From: Solirubrobacter sp963792915
Lineage (GTDB): Bacteria; Actinomycetota; Thermoleophilia; Solirubrobacterales; Solirubrobacteraceae
DNA length: 64,000 bases
Direction of reading: 5' to 3'
Assembly (NCBI GenBank): GCA_963792915.1
Contig: CAWBYD010000003.1
Coordinates: 1,736,001 to 1,800,000, forward strand
Position 1 is the stretch's first letter; each line of letters opens with the position of its first letter. The notes under the pieces were generated by a model. That model did no database searches. It was given only the letters and a program-made list of their open reading frames with translations, and was not told the DNA's origin. Position numbers and translations under genes: made by a program. Below are positions 35,104 to 44,029 of this stretch, one piece after another.

Positions 35104-36909
35104 ATGTCCCGCCGTCTCATCGCCCTGCTCACCATCGCGCTCGTCCTCGGTCCGGCCGCCACCGCGCACGCCGCGTGGTTCCCGTCGGCGGCGGTCGACG
35201 GCCCCAACGACAGCGTGCTCTCGGTCGCCGGGATCGACGTGGCGCGCGACGGCAACGGCGCGATCGCCTACCTGCGCAGCGACGGCGGCCTGCCGCACGC
35301 GTTCATCGCGCGGCTCGTCAACGGCGCCTGGCGCGCGCCCGAGCGGGCCGATCCGACGACCGGCGCGGTCAGCGAGCTCAAGGTCACGGCGGGCGACGGC
35401 AACCGGCTCGCGGTGGCGTGGATCGCCGACGGCAGCGTCTACGCCGCGGTGGCGGCCGGCGGGACGGCGCCGGGGCCGCTCGGGCCGGTCGTGCAGCTGG
35501 GCGGCCCGGACGCAAGCGGGCTGGACCTCGACATGGGCGTCAACGGCGCGGCCTACGCGATCTGGTCCCAGGGCGGCGACGTACGCGCCGCGCGGCTGCA
35601 GGACTCGACCTGGACGGGGCTCGCGTCGCCGGTCGACTACGACGCCGGCAACTCGGCCGGGACCGGGACGTCGCGCCCGCGCGTCGCCGTCTCGGCCGAG
35701 GGCTACGCCGTCGCGGTATGGGGCGAGCTGCTGAGCGACGCGCGCACGCACGTGTTCTCACGCCGGCTTACGGGCACGACGCTGTCCGCGTTCCCGCAGG
35801 ACCTGACATCGAGCGACGGCGCCGCCGACTCGCCGGACATCGACATCGAGAACGACGGCTCGTTCGCCTGGACCGTGTACCGCCAGTTCGTCGGCGGCGT
35901 GCCGCACACGTTCGGGCGCCGGCTGATCGGCTCGCAGTACGACCCGCCGGAGCAGATCGACGGCAACGTGCCGTCGGGCGAGCCGCGCGTGGACCTCAGT
36001 GGTGACGGCAGCGGCGGTGCCGTCGCGCAGGGGCTCGACGGCACCGTCACGGGCGCGGTGCTCGACCACGACCACTTCCAGCCGGCAACCGCGCTCGGGA
36101 CGACGGTCCTGACGCCGCCCGCGCCGGACGTCGCGACCAGCGATCGCGAGGACGTCGCCGCCGCGTGGCAGTCCGCGGCGCCGGACGGAACCGTGCTCGC
36201 CCATGCGCGCTTCCGCGCCGCCGGCGAGGGCTGGGGGGCGGACACGCTGATCAGCAATTCCGGGCTCGGCACGGTCGACGATCCCGGCGTGTTCATCAGC
36301 GGCGACCGCGTCGGCGACATGGCGGTGGCGATGGTGCAGGGGCCGCCCGGCGCGCGGGCGCTGACCGCGGGCGTGTTCGACCGCCCGCCGGGAGCGCCGT
36401 TCATCGACTCCACGCAGGCGTACAAGCGCAAGACGCGCCCCGAGCTGCGCTGGCGAGCGGGCGTCGAGCTGTGGGGCTCGCCCGTCTTCCGGGTGCTGAT
36501 GGACGGCGTGCAGATCGGCCAGACGACGAACACGACGCTGGTGCCCGCGACGCCGCTGACGACGGGCAAGCACGTCTGGCAGGTCGAGGCCGTCGATCGC
36601 GCCGGCCAGGTCGCCCGCAGCCGCGCGCGGACCCTCAAGATCGACGCGACCGCCCCGACGCTGACCGTCAAGGTCTCAGGCAAGCGCGCCGCCGGCAAGA
36701 CGCTGAAGATCAGCGTCAAGGCGGTCGACCACGGCGGCTCCGGGCTCGATCACGTGACGGTCGACTTCGACGACCACTCCGCGACCACGCACGCGAAGAC
36801 CGTGACGCACCGTTACCGGCGCGGCAAGTACACGCTCGATGTCGCGGCGGTCGACAAGGCGGGCAACATCGCGCACAAGCTGACGACGCTGAAAATCAAG
36901 AAGAAGTGA
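35104..36909 (+). CDS. Secreted beta-propeller-like protein with C-terminal Ig-like domain
   Basis: A 601-residue exported protein. After a signal peptide (MSRRLIALLTIALVLGPAATAHA) there are repeating units of about 50-60 residues such as AYLRSDGG, VAWIADGSVYAAV, YAIWSQGGDVRAARL, AWTVYRQF and AAAWQSAAPDGTVLAHARF, a pattern seen in extracellular beta-propeller-like sensors. The last 100 residues form an Ig/cadherin-like domain (DATAPTLTVKVSGKRAAGK, VDKAGNIAHKLTTLKIKKK). The stop overlaps folP by a GTGA. Function unknown; the coupling to folP is probably only compactness. Confidence 0.7.
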   Translation: MSRRLIALLTIALVLGPAATAHAAWFPSAAVDGPNDSVLSVAGIDVARDGNGAIAYLRSDGGLPHAFIARLVNGAWRAPERADPTTGAVSELKVTAGDGNRLAVAWIADGSVYAAVAAGGTAPGPLGPVVQLGGPDASGLDLDMGVNGAAYAIWSQGGDVRAARLQDSTWTGLASPVDYDAGNSAGTGTSRPRVAVSAEGYAVAVWGELLSDARTHVFSRRLTGTTLSAFPQDLTSSDGAADSPDIDIENDGSFAWTVYRQFVGGVPHTFGRRLIGSQYDPPEQIDGNVPSGEPRVDLSGDGSGGAVAQGLDGTVTGAVLDHDHFQPATALGTTVLTPPAPDVATSDREDVAAAWQSAAPDGTVLAHARFRAAGEGWGADTLISNSGLGTVDDPGVFISGDRVGDMAVAMVQGPPGARALTAGVFDRPPGAPFIDSTQAYKRKTRPELRWRAGVELWGSPVFRVLMDGVQIGQTTNTTLVPATPLTTGKHVWQVEAVDRAGQVARSRARTLKIDATAPTLTVKVSGKRAAGKTLKISVKAVDHGGSGLDHVTVDFDDHSATTHAKTVTHRYRRGKYTLDVAAVDKAGNIAHKLTTLKIKKK

Positions 36910-37802
36910 TCCTGCGGGCTGGGCGGCGGCGGATCGAGCTCGGGCGGCGGCCGCTGCTGATGGGCATCCTCAACGCCACCCCGGACTCGTTCTCGGATGG
37001 CCGCGCGGAGTCCGCGGCGGCGCGGCTGGCGCGCGGGCGGGCGCTGCTGGCGGCGGGCGCGGACATCGTCGACGTCGGCGGGGAGTCCGCGCGCGGCGAC
37101 CTGCCGCCGGTGACGGCCGCCGAGGAGATCGACCGCGTCTGCGACCTGGTGCGCGGGCTCGCGGACGCCTTCGTGTCGATCGACACCTACAAGCCGGAGG
37201 TGGCCCGCGCGGCGCTCCAGGCCGGCGCGTCGATGGTCAACGACGTCTCGGGGCTGCGCGATCCGTCGCTCGCGGCGCTGTGTGCCGAGCACGGCGCGGC
37301 GCTCGTCATCATGCACACGCGCGTCGCGCCCAAGGAGACGCTGCTCGATCCGGCGGCCTACGACGACGTGGTCGGTGACGTGACGGGCTTCCTGCGCGAG
37401 CGCATGGCGGTCGCGCTCGACGCCGGCCTGCCCGCGGAGCAGATCGTGCTCGACCCCGGGCCGGACTTCGCGAAGACCCCCGCGCAGACCGTCGCCGTGC
37501 TGCGCAACATCGACGCGCTGCGCGCCCTCGGACGCCCGCTGCTGTGGGCCGTCTCGCGCAAGGACTTCCTGGGCGCCATCGTCGCTCGCACGCCCCCCGA
37601 GCGCGACCCGGCGACGCTGGCGGCGGTGGCCTACGGCGCGGATGCAGGCGCGGCGATCCTGCGCGTCCACGACGTCGCGGGCGCCGCGGACTTCCTCGCG
37701 GTCCGCAGCGTGCTGCGCGGCGAGCGCGTGCTGGGGCCGCTCGAGGGTCTGACGCCGGAGCGCTATCCGGACGGCGTCCCGCCGCACCTGGCGCTAGGCT
37801 GA
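36906..37802 (+). CDS. folP: Dihydropteroate synthase
   Basis: A 298-residue TIM-barrel enzyme joining 4-aminobenzoate to dihydropterin diphosphate in folate synthesis, target of sulfonamides. Conserved blocks are MGILNATPDSFSDG, ADIVDVGGES, IDTYKPEVARAALQAGASMVNDVSGL, VLDPGPDFAKT and VSRKDFLGAI. Two loops are atypical: the ESTRPG loop is ESARGD, and the HMxGxP loop is HTRVAPKETLL, both near the substrate site. The GTG at 36906 overlaps the upstream TGA (GTGA). Confidence 0.9.
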   Translation: MILRAGRRRIELGRRPLLMGILNATPDSFSDGRAESAAARLARGRALLAAGADIVDVGGESARGDLPPVTAAEEIDRVCDLVRGLADAFVSIDTYKPEVARAALQAGASMVNDVSGLRDPSLAALCAEHGAALVIMHTRVAPKETLLDPAAYDDVVGDVTGFLRERMAVALDAGLPAEQIVLDPGPDFAKTPAQTVAVLRNIDALRALGRPLLWAVSRKDFLGAIVARTPPERDPATLAAVAYGADAGAAILRVHDVAGAADFLAVRSVLRGERVLGPLEGLTPERYPDGVPPHLALG

Positions 37803-37869
37803 CGGTAATCGCCGGCCGCTGCGCCCAACGCGTGCCGGATGCCCACCGATTTCGAGAGGAGACATCTCG

Positions 37870-39225
37870 ATGCCTTCCGTTCTGGACCGTGCTGCGCTGG
37901 AGCAGAGCCCGCTGGCCGACCTGCACCTGCTCGCCAACGAGCTCGGCGTGGACGGCTTTCGCCGCCTGCGCAAGCCCGATCTCGTCGACGCCATCCTGAC
38001 CCGCCAGGGCGGGGAGGCCGAGGAACCTGAGGTCGTCGATGCCGTCGCCCCCGCGGCGGCCGAGGAGGACGACGGACCCAAGCGCTCCCGGCGCGGCCGG
38101 CGCGGCGGGCGCGGGCGGCGCCCGCGTGACGAGGACGAGGGCGAGTCCGTGGCGGACGACGGCGACGAGCCGGAGGCCGTCGGCGACGAGCACTCGGTCG
38201 ACGGCACCGTCGAGCTGCTCTCCAACGGCTCCGGCTTCCTGCGGCTCGCGCCGCCCGAGCCGACCGACGACGACGTCTACATCTCGGCCGCGCAGGTCAA
38301 GCGCTGCGAGCTCGTGTCGGGCGACAAGATCAGCGGGCCGGTGCGCGCGCCGCGGCGCTCGGAGCGCTTCCCGTCGCTGATCCGCGTGGACACGATCAAC
38401 GGCCGCCCGGCCGACGAGGTCGCCGAGGGCACGCGCTTCGAGGACCTGGCGGTGGCGTGGCCGTCGGAGCGGCTCGAGCTCGGCTCGGAGGACCCGACGG
38501 TCAAGGCGATCGAGTGGCTGACACCGTTCGGCAAGGGCTCGCGCGTCGTGATCGCGGGGCCGTCGCGCTCCGGCAAGAGCGAGGCGCTGCGGCGGTTGGC
38601 GGCCGCGCTGGCGGGCCGCGAAGGACTCGAGGTCAGCCTCGTGCTGGCCGGCGTGCGCCCGGAGGAGCTGGCCGACTGGCCGCTCGCACCGAGCGCAGCG
38701 CTGAGCTTCACGGCGTCCTCGGACGCGCAGGCACAGGCCGTCGAGCAGGCCGTCGAGCTCGGCCGCCGGGTCGCCGCTCGCGGCGGCGACGCGGTCGTGG
38801 CGATCGACGGCTTCGACCACCTCCCGGGCGGCGCGGCCCGGCGGGCGCTCGCCGCCGGGCGCAACCTCGCAGCCGCCGGGTCGCTGACGATCATCGCCAC
38901 CGCGCCCGCGCCGCTCGGCGGCGAGACGACGGTCATCGTGCTGGAGGCGACCGGCACCTACCCGTCGCTCGTCCTCGAGCGCTCCGGCACGTTCCGACCC
39001 GAGCTGCTGGTGGGGGAGGCGGGCGCGGCCGCGATCGTCTCCGCGCGCACCGGCGAGCCGGTCGCTGAGCCGGTCGTCGAGGTCGTCGAGGTCGTCGAGG
39101 TCGTCGAGCCGGAGCCCGAGCCCGAGCCGGCTCCGAAGCGCGCGCCGGCCAAGCGCAAGGCGGCCGCCGCCAAGAAGCCCGCCGCGAAGCGCAAGCGCGC
39201 CGCGAAGAAGCCTCCCGCCGAATAG
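37870..39225 (+). CDS. Degenerate Rho-like protein with histone-H1-like tail
   Basis: A 451-residue protein built like termination factor Rho. A Rho N-terminal motif (about 8-44: LADLHLLANELGVDGFRRLRKPDLVDAIL) is followed by an acidic/RGG-like insert (KRSRRGRRGGRGRR) and a cold-shock-type RNA-binding domain (about 115-180: VELLSNGSGFLRL, DDDVYISAAQVKRCELVSGDKISG). The RecA-like core has a P loop (GPSRSGKS, Lys236) and SLTIIATA, but true Rho's SPPKAGKT, DSITRLARAYN Q loop and FKGTGN R loop are absent, and the domain is short. The last 45 residues are Lys/Ala/Pro-rich (KRKAAAAKKPAAKRKRAAKK). It probably binds RNA or DNA but is unlikely to translocate. SD GAGGAGA. Confidence 0.8.
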   Translation: MPSVLDRAALEQSPLADLHLLANELGVDGFRRLRKPDLVDAILTRQGGEAEEPEVVDAVAPAAAEEDDGPKRSRRGRRGGRGRRPRDEDEGESVADDGDEPEAVGDEHSVDGTVELLSNGSGFLRLAPPEPTDDDVYISAAQVKRCELVSGDKISGPVRAPRRSERFPSLIRVDTINGRPADEVAEGTRFEDLAVAWPSERLELGSEDPTVKAIEWLTPFGKGSRVVIAGPSRSGKSEALRRLAAALAGREGLEVSLVLAGVRPEELADWPLAPSAALSFTASSDAQAQAVEQAVELGRRVAARGGDAVVAIDGFDHLPGGAARRALAAGRNLAAAGSLTIIATAPAPLGGETTVIVLEATGTYPSLVLERSGTFRPELLVGEAGAAAIVSARTGEPVAEPVVEVVEVVEVVEPEPEPEPAPKRAPAKRKAAAAKKPAAKRKRAAKKPPAE

Positions 39226-39237
39226 TTCGAAACCTCC

Positions 39238-39267
39238 TGTCGAGACCGCGCTGAAGCGGTCTCGACA
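39238..39267. terminator. Perfect 12-bp hairpin between rho-like gene and pta
   Basis: TGTCGAGACCGC (39238-39249) and GCGGTCTCGACA (39256-39267) pair perfectly around a 6-nt loop (GCTGAA), 12 nt after the upstream stop. No U tract follows. The right arm ends 4 nt before the pta -10 box, so terminator and promoter are almost fused; it might also be an operator dyad. Confidence 0.7.
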
Positions 39268-39271
39268 GATG

Positions 39272-39277
39272 TACGAT
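39272..39277 (+). promoter_or_regulatory. Leaderless -10 box of pta
   Basis: TACGAT lies 6 nt before the ATG at 39284. It falls inside an upstream in-frame extension that begins with the ATG at 39269, which argues that the shorter start is the real one and that the transcript begins at or next to the start codon. Confidence 0.55.
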
Positions 39278-39283
39278 CGTGGT

Positions 39284-41371
39284 ATGGGCCGGACCTTGCT
39301 GGTGGTGCCGTCGGCCGCGGATGTTGGATTGGCCAGGACGTGCCTCGGCGTGGTGCGGGGGCTGGACCGGCGCGGCGTGCACGTCTCCTTCGTCAAGCCG
39401 GTCGCGCAGGCGCGCGCCGACGGCGGCCCCGATCGCTCGACCGCGCTCGTCGCGGCGACGACCGCGCTGCATCCACCGGATCCGCTCTCGACCGCCGAGC
39501 TCGAGCACCTGCTCGGGGCGAGCGGGCTGGACGTGGCGCTGGAGAAGATCGTCGGCTCCTGGCAGCCCGTCTACGACCACTCCGACGTGGTCGTCGTCGA
39601 GGGGCTCAGGCCGGGCCCGACCGCGCTGTACGTCCACCGCTTCAACCAGGCGCTGGCCCAGGCGCTGGACGCGGACGTCGTGCTGGTCGGCTGCTGGCCG
39701 GCGGGGCACGGCGCGGACCACGACACCGTCGAGACCCTGGCGGAGTCGCTTGCGGTGATCGCCGGCGGCTACTGGTCCGGCGAGCAGGCGCGCGTGGTCG
39801 GATGCGTGATCAACGACCTGCCGTCCGCGGACCCGTCGCTGTCTGGGCAGGTGCGCGAGGCGCTGACCCGGCACGGGCTCCACACGATCGCCACGGCGAC
39901 GCATCGTCCGGAGTTGACCTGGTTGCGGGTGCGCGATCTCGTCCGTGAGATGCGCCCGCGGGTCTTCAACGAGGGCGACATGTCCCGGCGCATCAAGGAC
40001 GTCGCGGTATTCGCCCAGGGCATCCCGGGCGGCCTGCGCGTGCTGACCGACGGCCGCTTGATCGTGGTCCCAGGGGACCGCCACGACGTCGTGATGGCGG
40101 TCTGCCTCGCCGCGCTCAACGGCACCCGGCTGTCGGCGCTGGTCTTCTCGGCCGGCGCCGAGCCGGACCCGCGGGTCTGGAAGCTCGCGCGGGCGACGTG
40201 CGAGACCGGGCTGCCGATCGTCGTCGTCGACGAGAACAGCTACGAGACCGCGATGCAAGTGCGCGCCCTGGACTCGGGACTCCCGGTCGACGACCTCGAC
40301 CGGATCGAGAGCGTGACCGACGGCATCGCGGACGCGCTGGACGAGTCCTGGGTGGGATCGATGTCGAGCTCGTCCCGTCCCCGCCGCCTGAGCCCGGCGG
40401 CGTTCCGCTTCCGGCTGGTCGAGCTGGCCCGTGAGGCTGACGCCTGCCTCGTCCTGCCCGAAGGCGCCGAGCCTCGCACCGTGCGCGCCGCGGTCGTGTG
40501 CGCGCAGCGCGGGATCGCCCGCAGCGTGCTGCTCGGCCGGGCGAGCGAGATCGGCGAGCTGGCCCAGAGCCTCGGCGTGGAGCTGCCCGAGGGCATCACC
40601 GTGGTCGAGCCGGAGAGCGTGCTCGAGCGCTACGTCGTACCGCTGACCGAGCTGCGGCGCCACCGCGGCTGGAGCGAGCAGACCGCGCGCGACCACCTCG
40701 CCGACCCGATCATGCTCGGCACGATGATGCTGCACCAGGGCGAAGTCGACGGCCTCGTCTCGGGCGCGATCCACACCACCGCCGATACGGTCCGTCCCGC
40801 GCTGCAGATCCTCGGCACCAGCGCCGGCAGCCGCCTCGTGTCCTCGGTGTTCTTCATGTGCCTTCCCGACGAAGTCGTCGTGTACGGCGACTGCGCGATC
40901 AATCCGCGGCCCAGCGCGGAGGAGCTCGCGGACATCGCGATCCAGAGCGCGGCGTCGACCCGCGCCTTCGGCCTCGAGCCGCGCGTCGCGATGATCAGCT
41001 TCAGCACCGGCACGTCCGGTGCGGGCAGCGACGTCGACCGGGTCGCCGAGGCGACCCGGATCGTGCGCGAGCTCGAGCCCGACCTGGCCGTCGACGGCCC
41101 GCTGCAGTACGACGCCGCCGCGATCGCGTCGGTCGGGGAGAACAAGCGGCCCGGCAGCACGGTGGCCGGACGCGCCAACGTGTTCATCTTCCCCGACCTC
41201 GACACCGGCAACACGACCTACAAGGCCGTGCAGCGCAGTGCCCACGTGGTCAGCCTCGGCCCGATGCTGCAGGGCCTGTCCAAGCCCGTGAACGACCTCA
41301 GCCGCGGCGCCTCGGTCGAGGACATCGTCTACACGCTGGCGCTCACCGCGATCCAGTCGCGCGCCGCGTGA
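39284..41371 (+). CDS. pta: Phosphate acetyltransferase (long form)
   Basis: A 695-residue three-domain Pta, which interconverts acetyl-CoA and acetyl phosphate. Residues about 1-215 form the P-loop-like AAA_26/DTBS-type domain (TLLVVPSAADVGLARTCLGVVRGLDRRGVHVSFVKPVAQ, typical Gly-Lys motif weakened). The DRTGG regulatory domain follows (about 215-340), then the catalytic PTA_PTB domain (about 365-690: VVEPESVLERYV, DGLVSGAIHTTADTVRPALQILGT, MISFSTGTSGAGSDVDRV, ANVFIFPDLDTGNTTYKAVQR). The ATG at 39284 is preferred to 39269. No ackA is adjacent; instead the next gene, sharing TGATG, is a GNAT/acyl-CoA-synthetase fusion. Confidence 0.93.
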   Translation: MGRTLLVVPSAADVGLARTCLGVVRGLDRRGVHVSFVKPVAQARADGGPDRSTALVAATTALHPPDPLSTAELEHLLGASGLDVALEKIVGSWQPVYDHSDVVVVEGLRPGPTALYVHRFNQALAQALDADVVLVGCWPAGHGADHDTVETLAESLAVIAGGYWSGEQARVVGCVINDLPSADPSLSGQVREALTRHGLHTIATATHRPELTWLRVRDLVREMRPRVFNEGDMSRRIKDVAVFAQGIPGGLRVLTDGRLIVVPGDRHDVVMAVCLAALNGTRLSALVFSAGAEPDPRVWKLARATCETGLPIVVVDENSYETAMQVRALDSGLPVDDLDRIESVTDGIADALDESWVGSMSSSSRPRRLSPAAFRFRLVELAREADACLVLPEGAEPRTVRAAVVCAQRGIARSVLLGRASEIGELAQSLGVELPEGITVVEPESVLERYVVPLTELRRHRGWSEQTARDHLADPIMLGTMMLHQGEVDGLVSGAIHTTADTVRPALQILGTSAGSRLVSSVFFMCLPDEVVVYGDCAINPRPSAEELADIAIQSAASTRAFGLEPRVAMISFSTGTSGAGSDVDRVAEATRIVRELEPDLAVDGPLQYDAAAIASVGENKRPGSTVAGRANVFIFPDLDTGNTTYKAVQRSAHVVSLGPMLQGLSKPVNDLSRGASVEDIVYTLALTAIQSRAA

Positions 41372-44019
41372 TGCCCGTGTCCGGTCCGGTCGCCGAGCGT
41401 CAGCCGCTGATCCGCGACGTGTTGCTGCGCGACGGCTCGACGCTGCGCCTGCAGACCCCGACGCCGCAGGACTATGAGGAGATCAAGGCGTTCTTCGACG
41501 GCCTGTCGGAGGAGAGCCGGTACATGCGCTTCCACGGCTACGGGCGCAGCGATGCGGCCGCGCGTGCTGCCGCCGAGGCGACCGGGATCGATCGCTTCGC
41601 ACTGATCGCCCGGCACGGCGGCCCCGTGGTGGCGGTCGCCGAGTTCGACGGGCTGCGCGAGCCGCGCGCCGCGGAGGTCGCGTTCGCGGTCGCCGACGAC
41701 TATCAACGCCGCGGCGCCGGGACCCGGATGCTCGAGCAGCTCGCGGAGATCGCGGCCGAGCGCGGGATCATCCGGTTCGACGCGGAGGTCCTGGCCGACA
41801 ACCGGGCGATGCTGGGAGTGTTCGAAGGCGCCGGCTTCGGCGTGCGGCGCCGGGGCACGTTCGGAGATGTGACGGTCTCGCTCGACATCAGGCCGACCGA
41901 GACGGTGCGTCAGCGGATCGACGAGCGCGACCATATCGCTGCGGTCGCCGCGTTGCGCCCGATCCTCGCGCCCTCGTCGATCGCCGTCGCAGGCGCTGCC
42001 GCCGAGCAGAGCAACCTCGGCCGCGCGGTGCTGTCGAACATCATCGCCGGCGGATTTCAAGGGGTCGCGACGCCGGTCAACCGCGACGGTGGGGTGGTGT
42101 GCTCGACCCGCTCCGCTCGCAGCCTCGTCGAGTTGGACGTCGTTCCCGAGCTGGTGATCATCTCCGCCGGAGACGACGAGCTGCTCGAGTTCGCCGCGGA
42201 GGCGGCCTCGGCCGGCGCAAAGGCGCTGCTGCTGCTTCCACCCGGTCTCGTCGGCGACGGCGAGGGATCTGGAGAGCACGAGGAACGGCTGCTGGAGATC
42301 GTCCGCGGCGCCGGCGTGCGGATCGTCGGACCGAGCTCGCTGGGAGTGGTCAACACGGACGCGACGGTCAGCCTGAACGCCACGTTCAGCGGCGCGCACG
42401 TGCACCCGGGCGGGGTCGCGATCGGCTCGCACGCGGCCGGGCTCGGGCTCGGAATGCTCGGACACGCTGAGGCCCGGCAGCTCGGGGTGTCGGTCCTGGT
42501 CGCGCTCGGCACCTTCGCCGACGTCTCGACCAACGATCTGCTCGAGTGGTGCGAGGAAGACGAACGGACGACCGTGGTCATCCTCTACGTCGAGTCGTTC
42601 GGCGATCCTGAGCGCTTCTCGCGGATCGCGCAGAACGTCTCGCGCGAGAAGCCGATCCTCGTGGTCAAGGGCCGTCGCAGAGCCGAGAAGGCGCGCGCCG
42701 ACGCGCACTCGCAGACGGCTGCGGCGTTGCGCGGCGACGCGGTCGTCGACGCGGTGTTGCGTCATGCCGGCGTGCTGCGGTTTCGCAGCGCCGAGGAACT
42801 GTACGACGCCGCCCAGCTGTTCGAGCGCCAGCCGCTCCCGCGCGGACGGCGGATCGGGATCGTGAGCAACTCGGCCGGGGTGGCGACGGTCGCCGCCGAC
42901 GCCTGCGCCTCGCGCGGGCTCGAAGTGATGGAGCCGCGCGACCCATCGCTGCTTGCGGTCGGCGCGGGACCGGACGAATATGCGGTGCGCGTCCGCGGAC
43001 TGCTCGGCGACGTCGGCATTGACGCGCTGATGGTCTACTACGTCGACCATCACGAGGGCCACCCGGACGCCGTGCTGGACGCGATCTCCGCGGTCTCGCA
43101 GGGTCAGGCCAAACCGGTCGTCGCCTCCGTCGTGCGCTCTGACGGACGGCTGGCGGCGGGGAGCGGCGCGAGCGTGCCGAACTTCGTGTTTCCTGAGTCG
43201 TGCGCCGCGGTGCTCGCGCGCGCGGCCGAGCGTCGCGCCTGGCTGTCACGGCCGCTCGGCGAGGCTCCGCACTACCCCGACCTGGACCGGACGGCCGCGC
43301 GCACCTTGGTCGCGGAGTTCCTCGACCGCGAGGCCGCCGGCGGCTGGCTCTCGCTCGCCGAGGCGGAGGCGCTGCTGGCGACGCACGGGATCCCCGTCGC
43401 CGCGTCGGACCGCTGCCGCGGCCTCGTGGCGGCGATCGCGGCGGCGGAGAAGATCGGCGGTCCGGTGGCGCTCAAGGCGGACTTCGTCGCGCCCGCGCAC
43501 GCGAGCGAGATCGACGCCGTTCTGCGCGGGCTGGAGGGTGAGGCCGGGGTGCGGTCCGGCTGGCGCGAGCTCGAACGAAGGGTGCACACGGCCGGCCGGG
43601 AATGGACCGGCGCGCTCGTCCAGGGCCTCGCGGCACCCGGCGCCGACGTGCTGGTGGGCGCCTTCAACGATCACGACCTGGGCACGGTGATGGCGATCGG
43701 TCTCGGCGGTCGTCAGGCCGGCCTCGACGAGACGGTCGCGTTCCGCCTGCCGCCGGCGACGGACGTCGAGGCGGACGAGCTGATCGACTCCTGCGAGAGC
43801 GTGGCGGCCCAGCTGAACGGGCTCCCCGGCGGTGCCCCGCTCGATCGCGAGGCGCTGCGCGAGCTGGTCCTGCGCTTCGCCCTGCTGCTCAAGGAGCTCC
43901 CCGAGGTGGTCGAGGCCGACCTCAACACGGTCCGCTGCACGACCAGCGGCTGCGTCGTGCTCGACATGCGGCTGCGCATCGAGCGCCCGGCTCGGGTTCA
44001 GCGCATCAAGACGTGGTGA
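41371..44019 (+). CDS. GNAT-acyl-CoA synthetase fusion (Pat-like protein acetyltransferase)
   Basis: An 882-residue protein. Residues about 15-175 are a GNAT acetyltransferase (LRLQTPTPQDYEEIKAFFDGLSEESRYMRF, acetyl-CoA loop VADDYQRRGAGTRMLEQL). The rest is an ADP/NDP-forming acyl-CoA synthetase: CoA-binding Rossmann domain (about 195-310), succinyl-CoA-ligase-like flavodoxin domains (about 330-640, with VGPSSLGVVN and KARADAHSQTAAALRGD), and an ATP-grasp domain (about 660-880, VALKADFVAPAH). The family includes the lysine acetyltransferases Pat/PatZ that control acetyl-CoA synthetase, where the synthetase part is a sensor; here GNAT is N-terminal. Coupling to pta (TGATG) supports a role in acetyl metabolism. 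Confidence 0.88.
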   Translation: MPVSGPVAERQPLIRDVLLRDGSTLRLQTPTPQDYEEIKAFFDGLSEESRYMRFHGYGRSDAAARAAAEATGIDRFALIARHGGPVVAVAEFDGLREPRAAEVAFAVADDYQRRGAGTRMLEQLAEIAAERGIIRFDAEVLADNRAMLGVFEGAGFGVRRRGTFGDVTVSLDIRPTETVRQRIDERDHIAAVAALRPILAPSSIAVAGAAAEQSNLGRAVLSNIIAGGFQGVATPVNRDGGVVCSTRSARSLVELDVVPELVIISAGDDELLEFAAEAASAGAKALLLLPPGLVGDGEGSGEHEERLLEIVRGAGVRIVGPSSLGVVNTDATVSLNATFSGAHVHPGGVAIGSHAAGLGLGMLGHAEARQLGVSVLVALGTFADVSTNDLLEWCEEDERTTVVILYVESFGDPERFSRIAQNVSREKPILVVKGRRRAEKARADAHSQTAAALRGDAVVDAVLRHAGVLRFRSAEELYDAAQLFERQPLPRGRRIGIVSNSAGVATVAADACASRGLEVMEPRDPSLLAVGAGPDEYAVRVRGLLGDVGIDALMVYYVDHHEGHPDAVLDAISAVSQGQAKPVVASVVRSDGRLAAGSGASVPNFVFPESCAAVLARAAERRAWLSRPLGEAPHYPDLDRTAARTLVAEFLDREAAGGWLSLAEAEALLATHGIPVAASDRCRGLVAAIAAAEKIGGPVALKADFVAPAHASEIDAVLRGLEGEAGVRSGWRELERRVHTAGREWTGALVQGLAAPGADVLVGAFNDHDLGTVMAIGLGGRQAGLDETVAFRLPPATDVEADELIDSCESVAAQLNGLPGGAPLDREALRELVLRFALLLKELPEVVEADLNTVRCTTSGCVVLDMRLRIERPARVQRIKTW

Positions 44020-44029
44020 CCGCGTGGAG

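Noticed and set aside
39269..39283. ATG at 39269 as the start of pta
   Set aside because: It would add MYDRG, and the TACGAT -10 box lies inside this extension, so the transcript probably begins at 39284.
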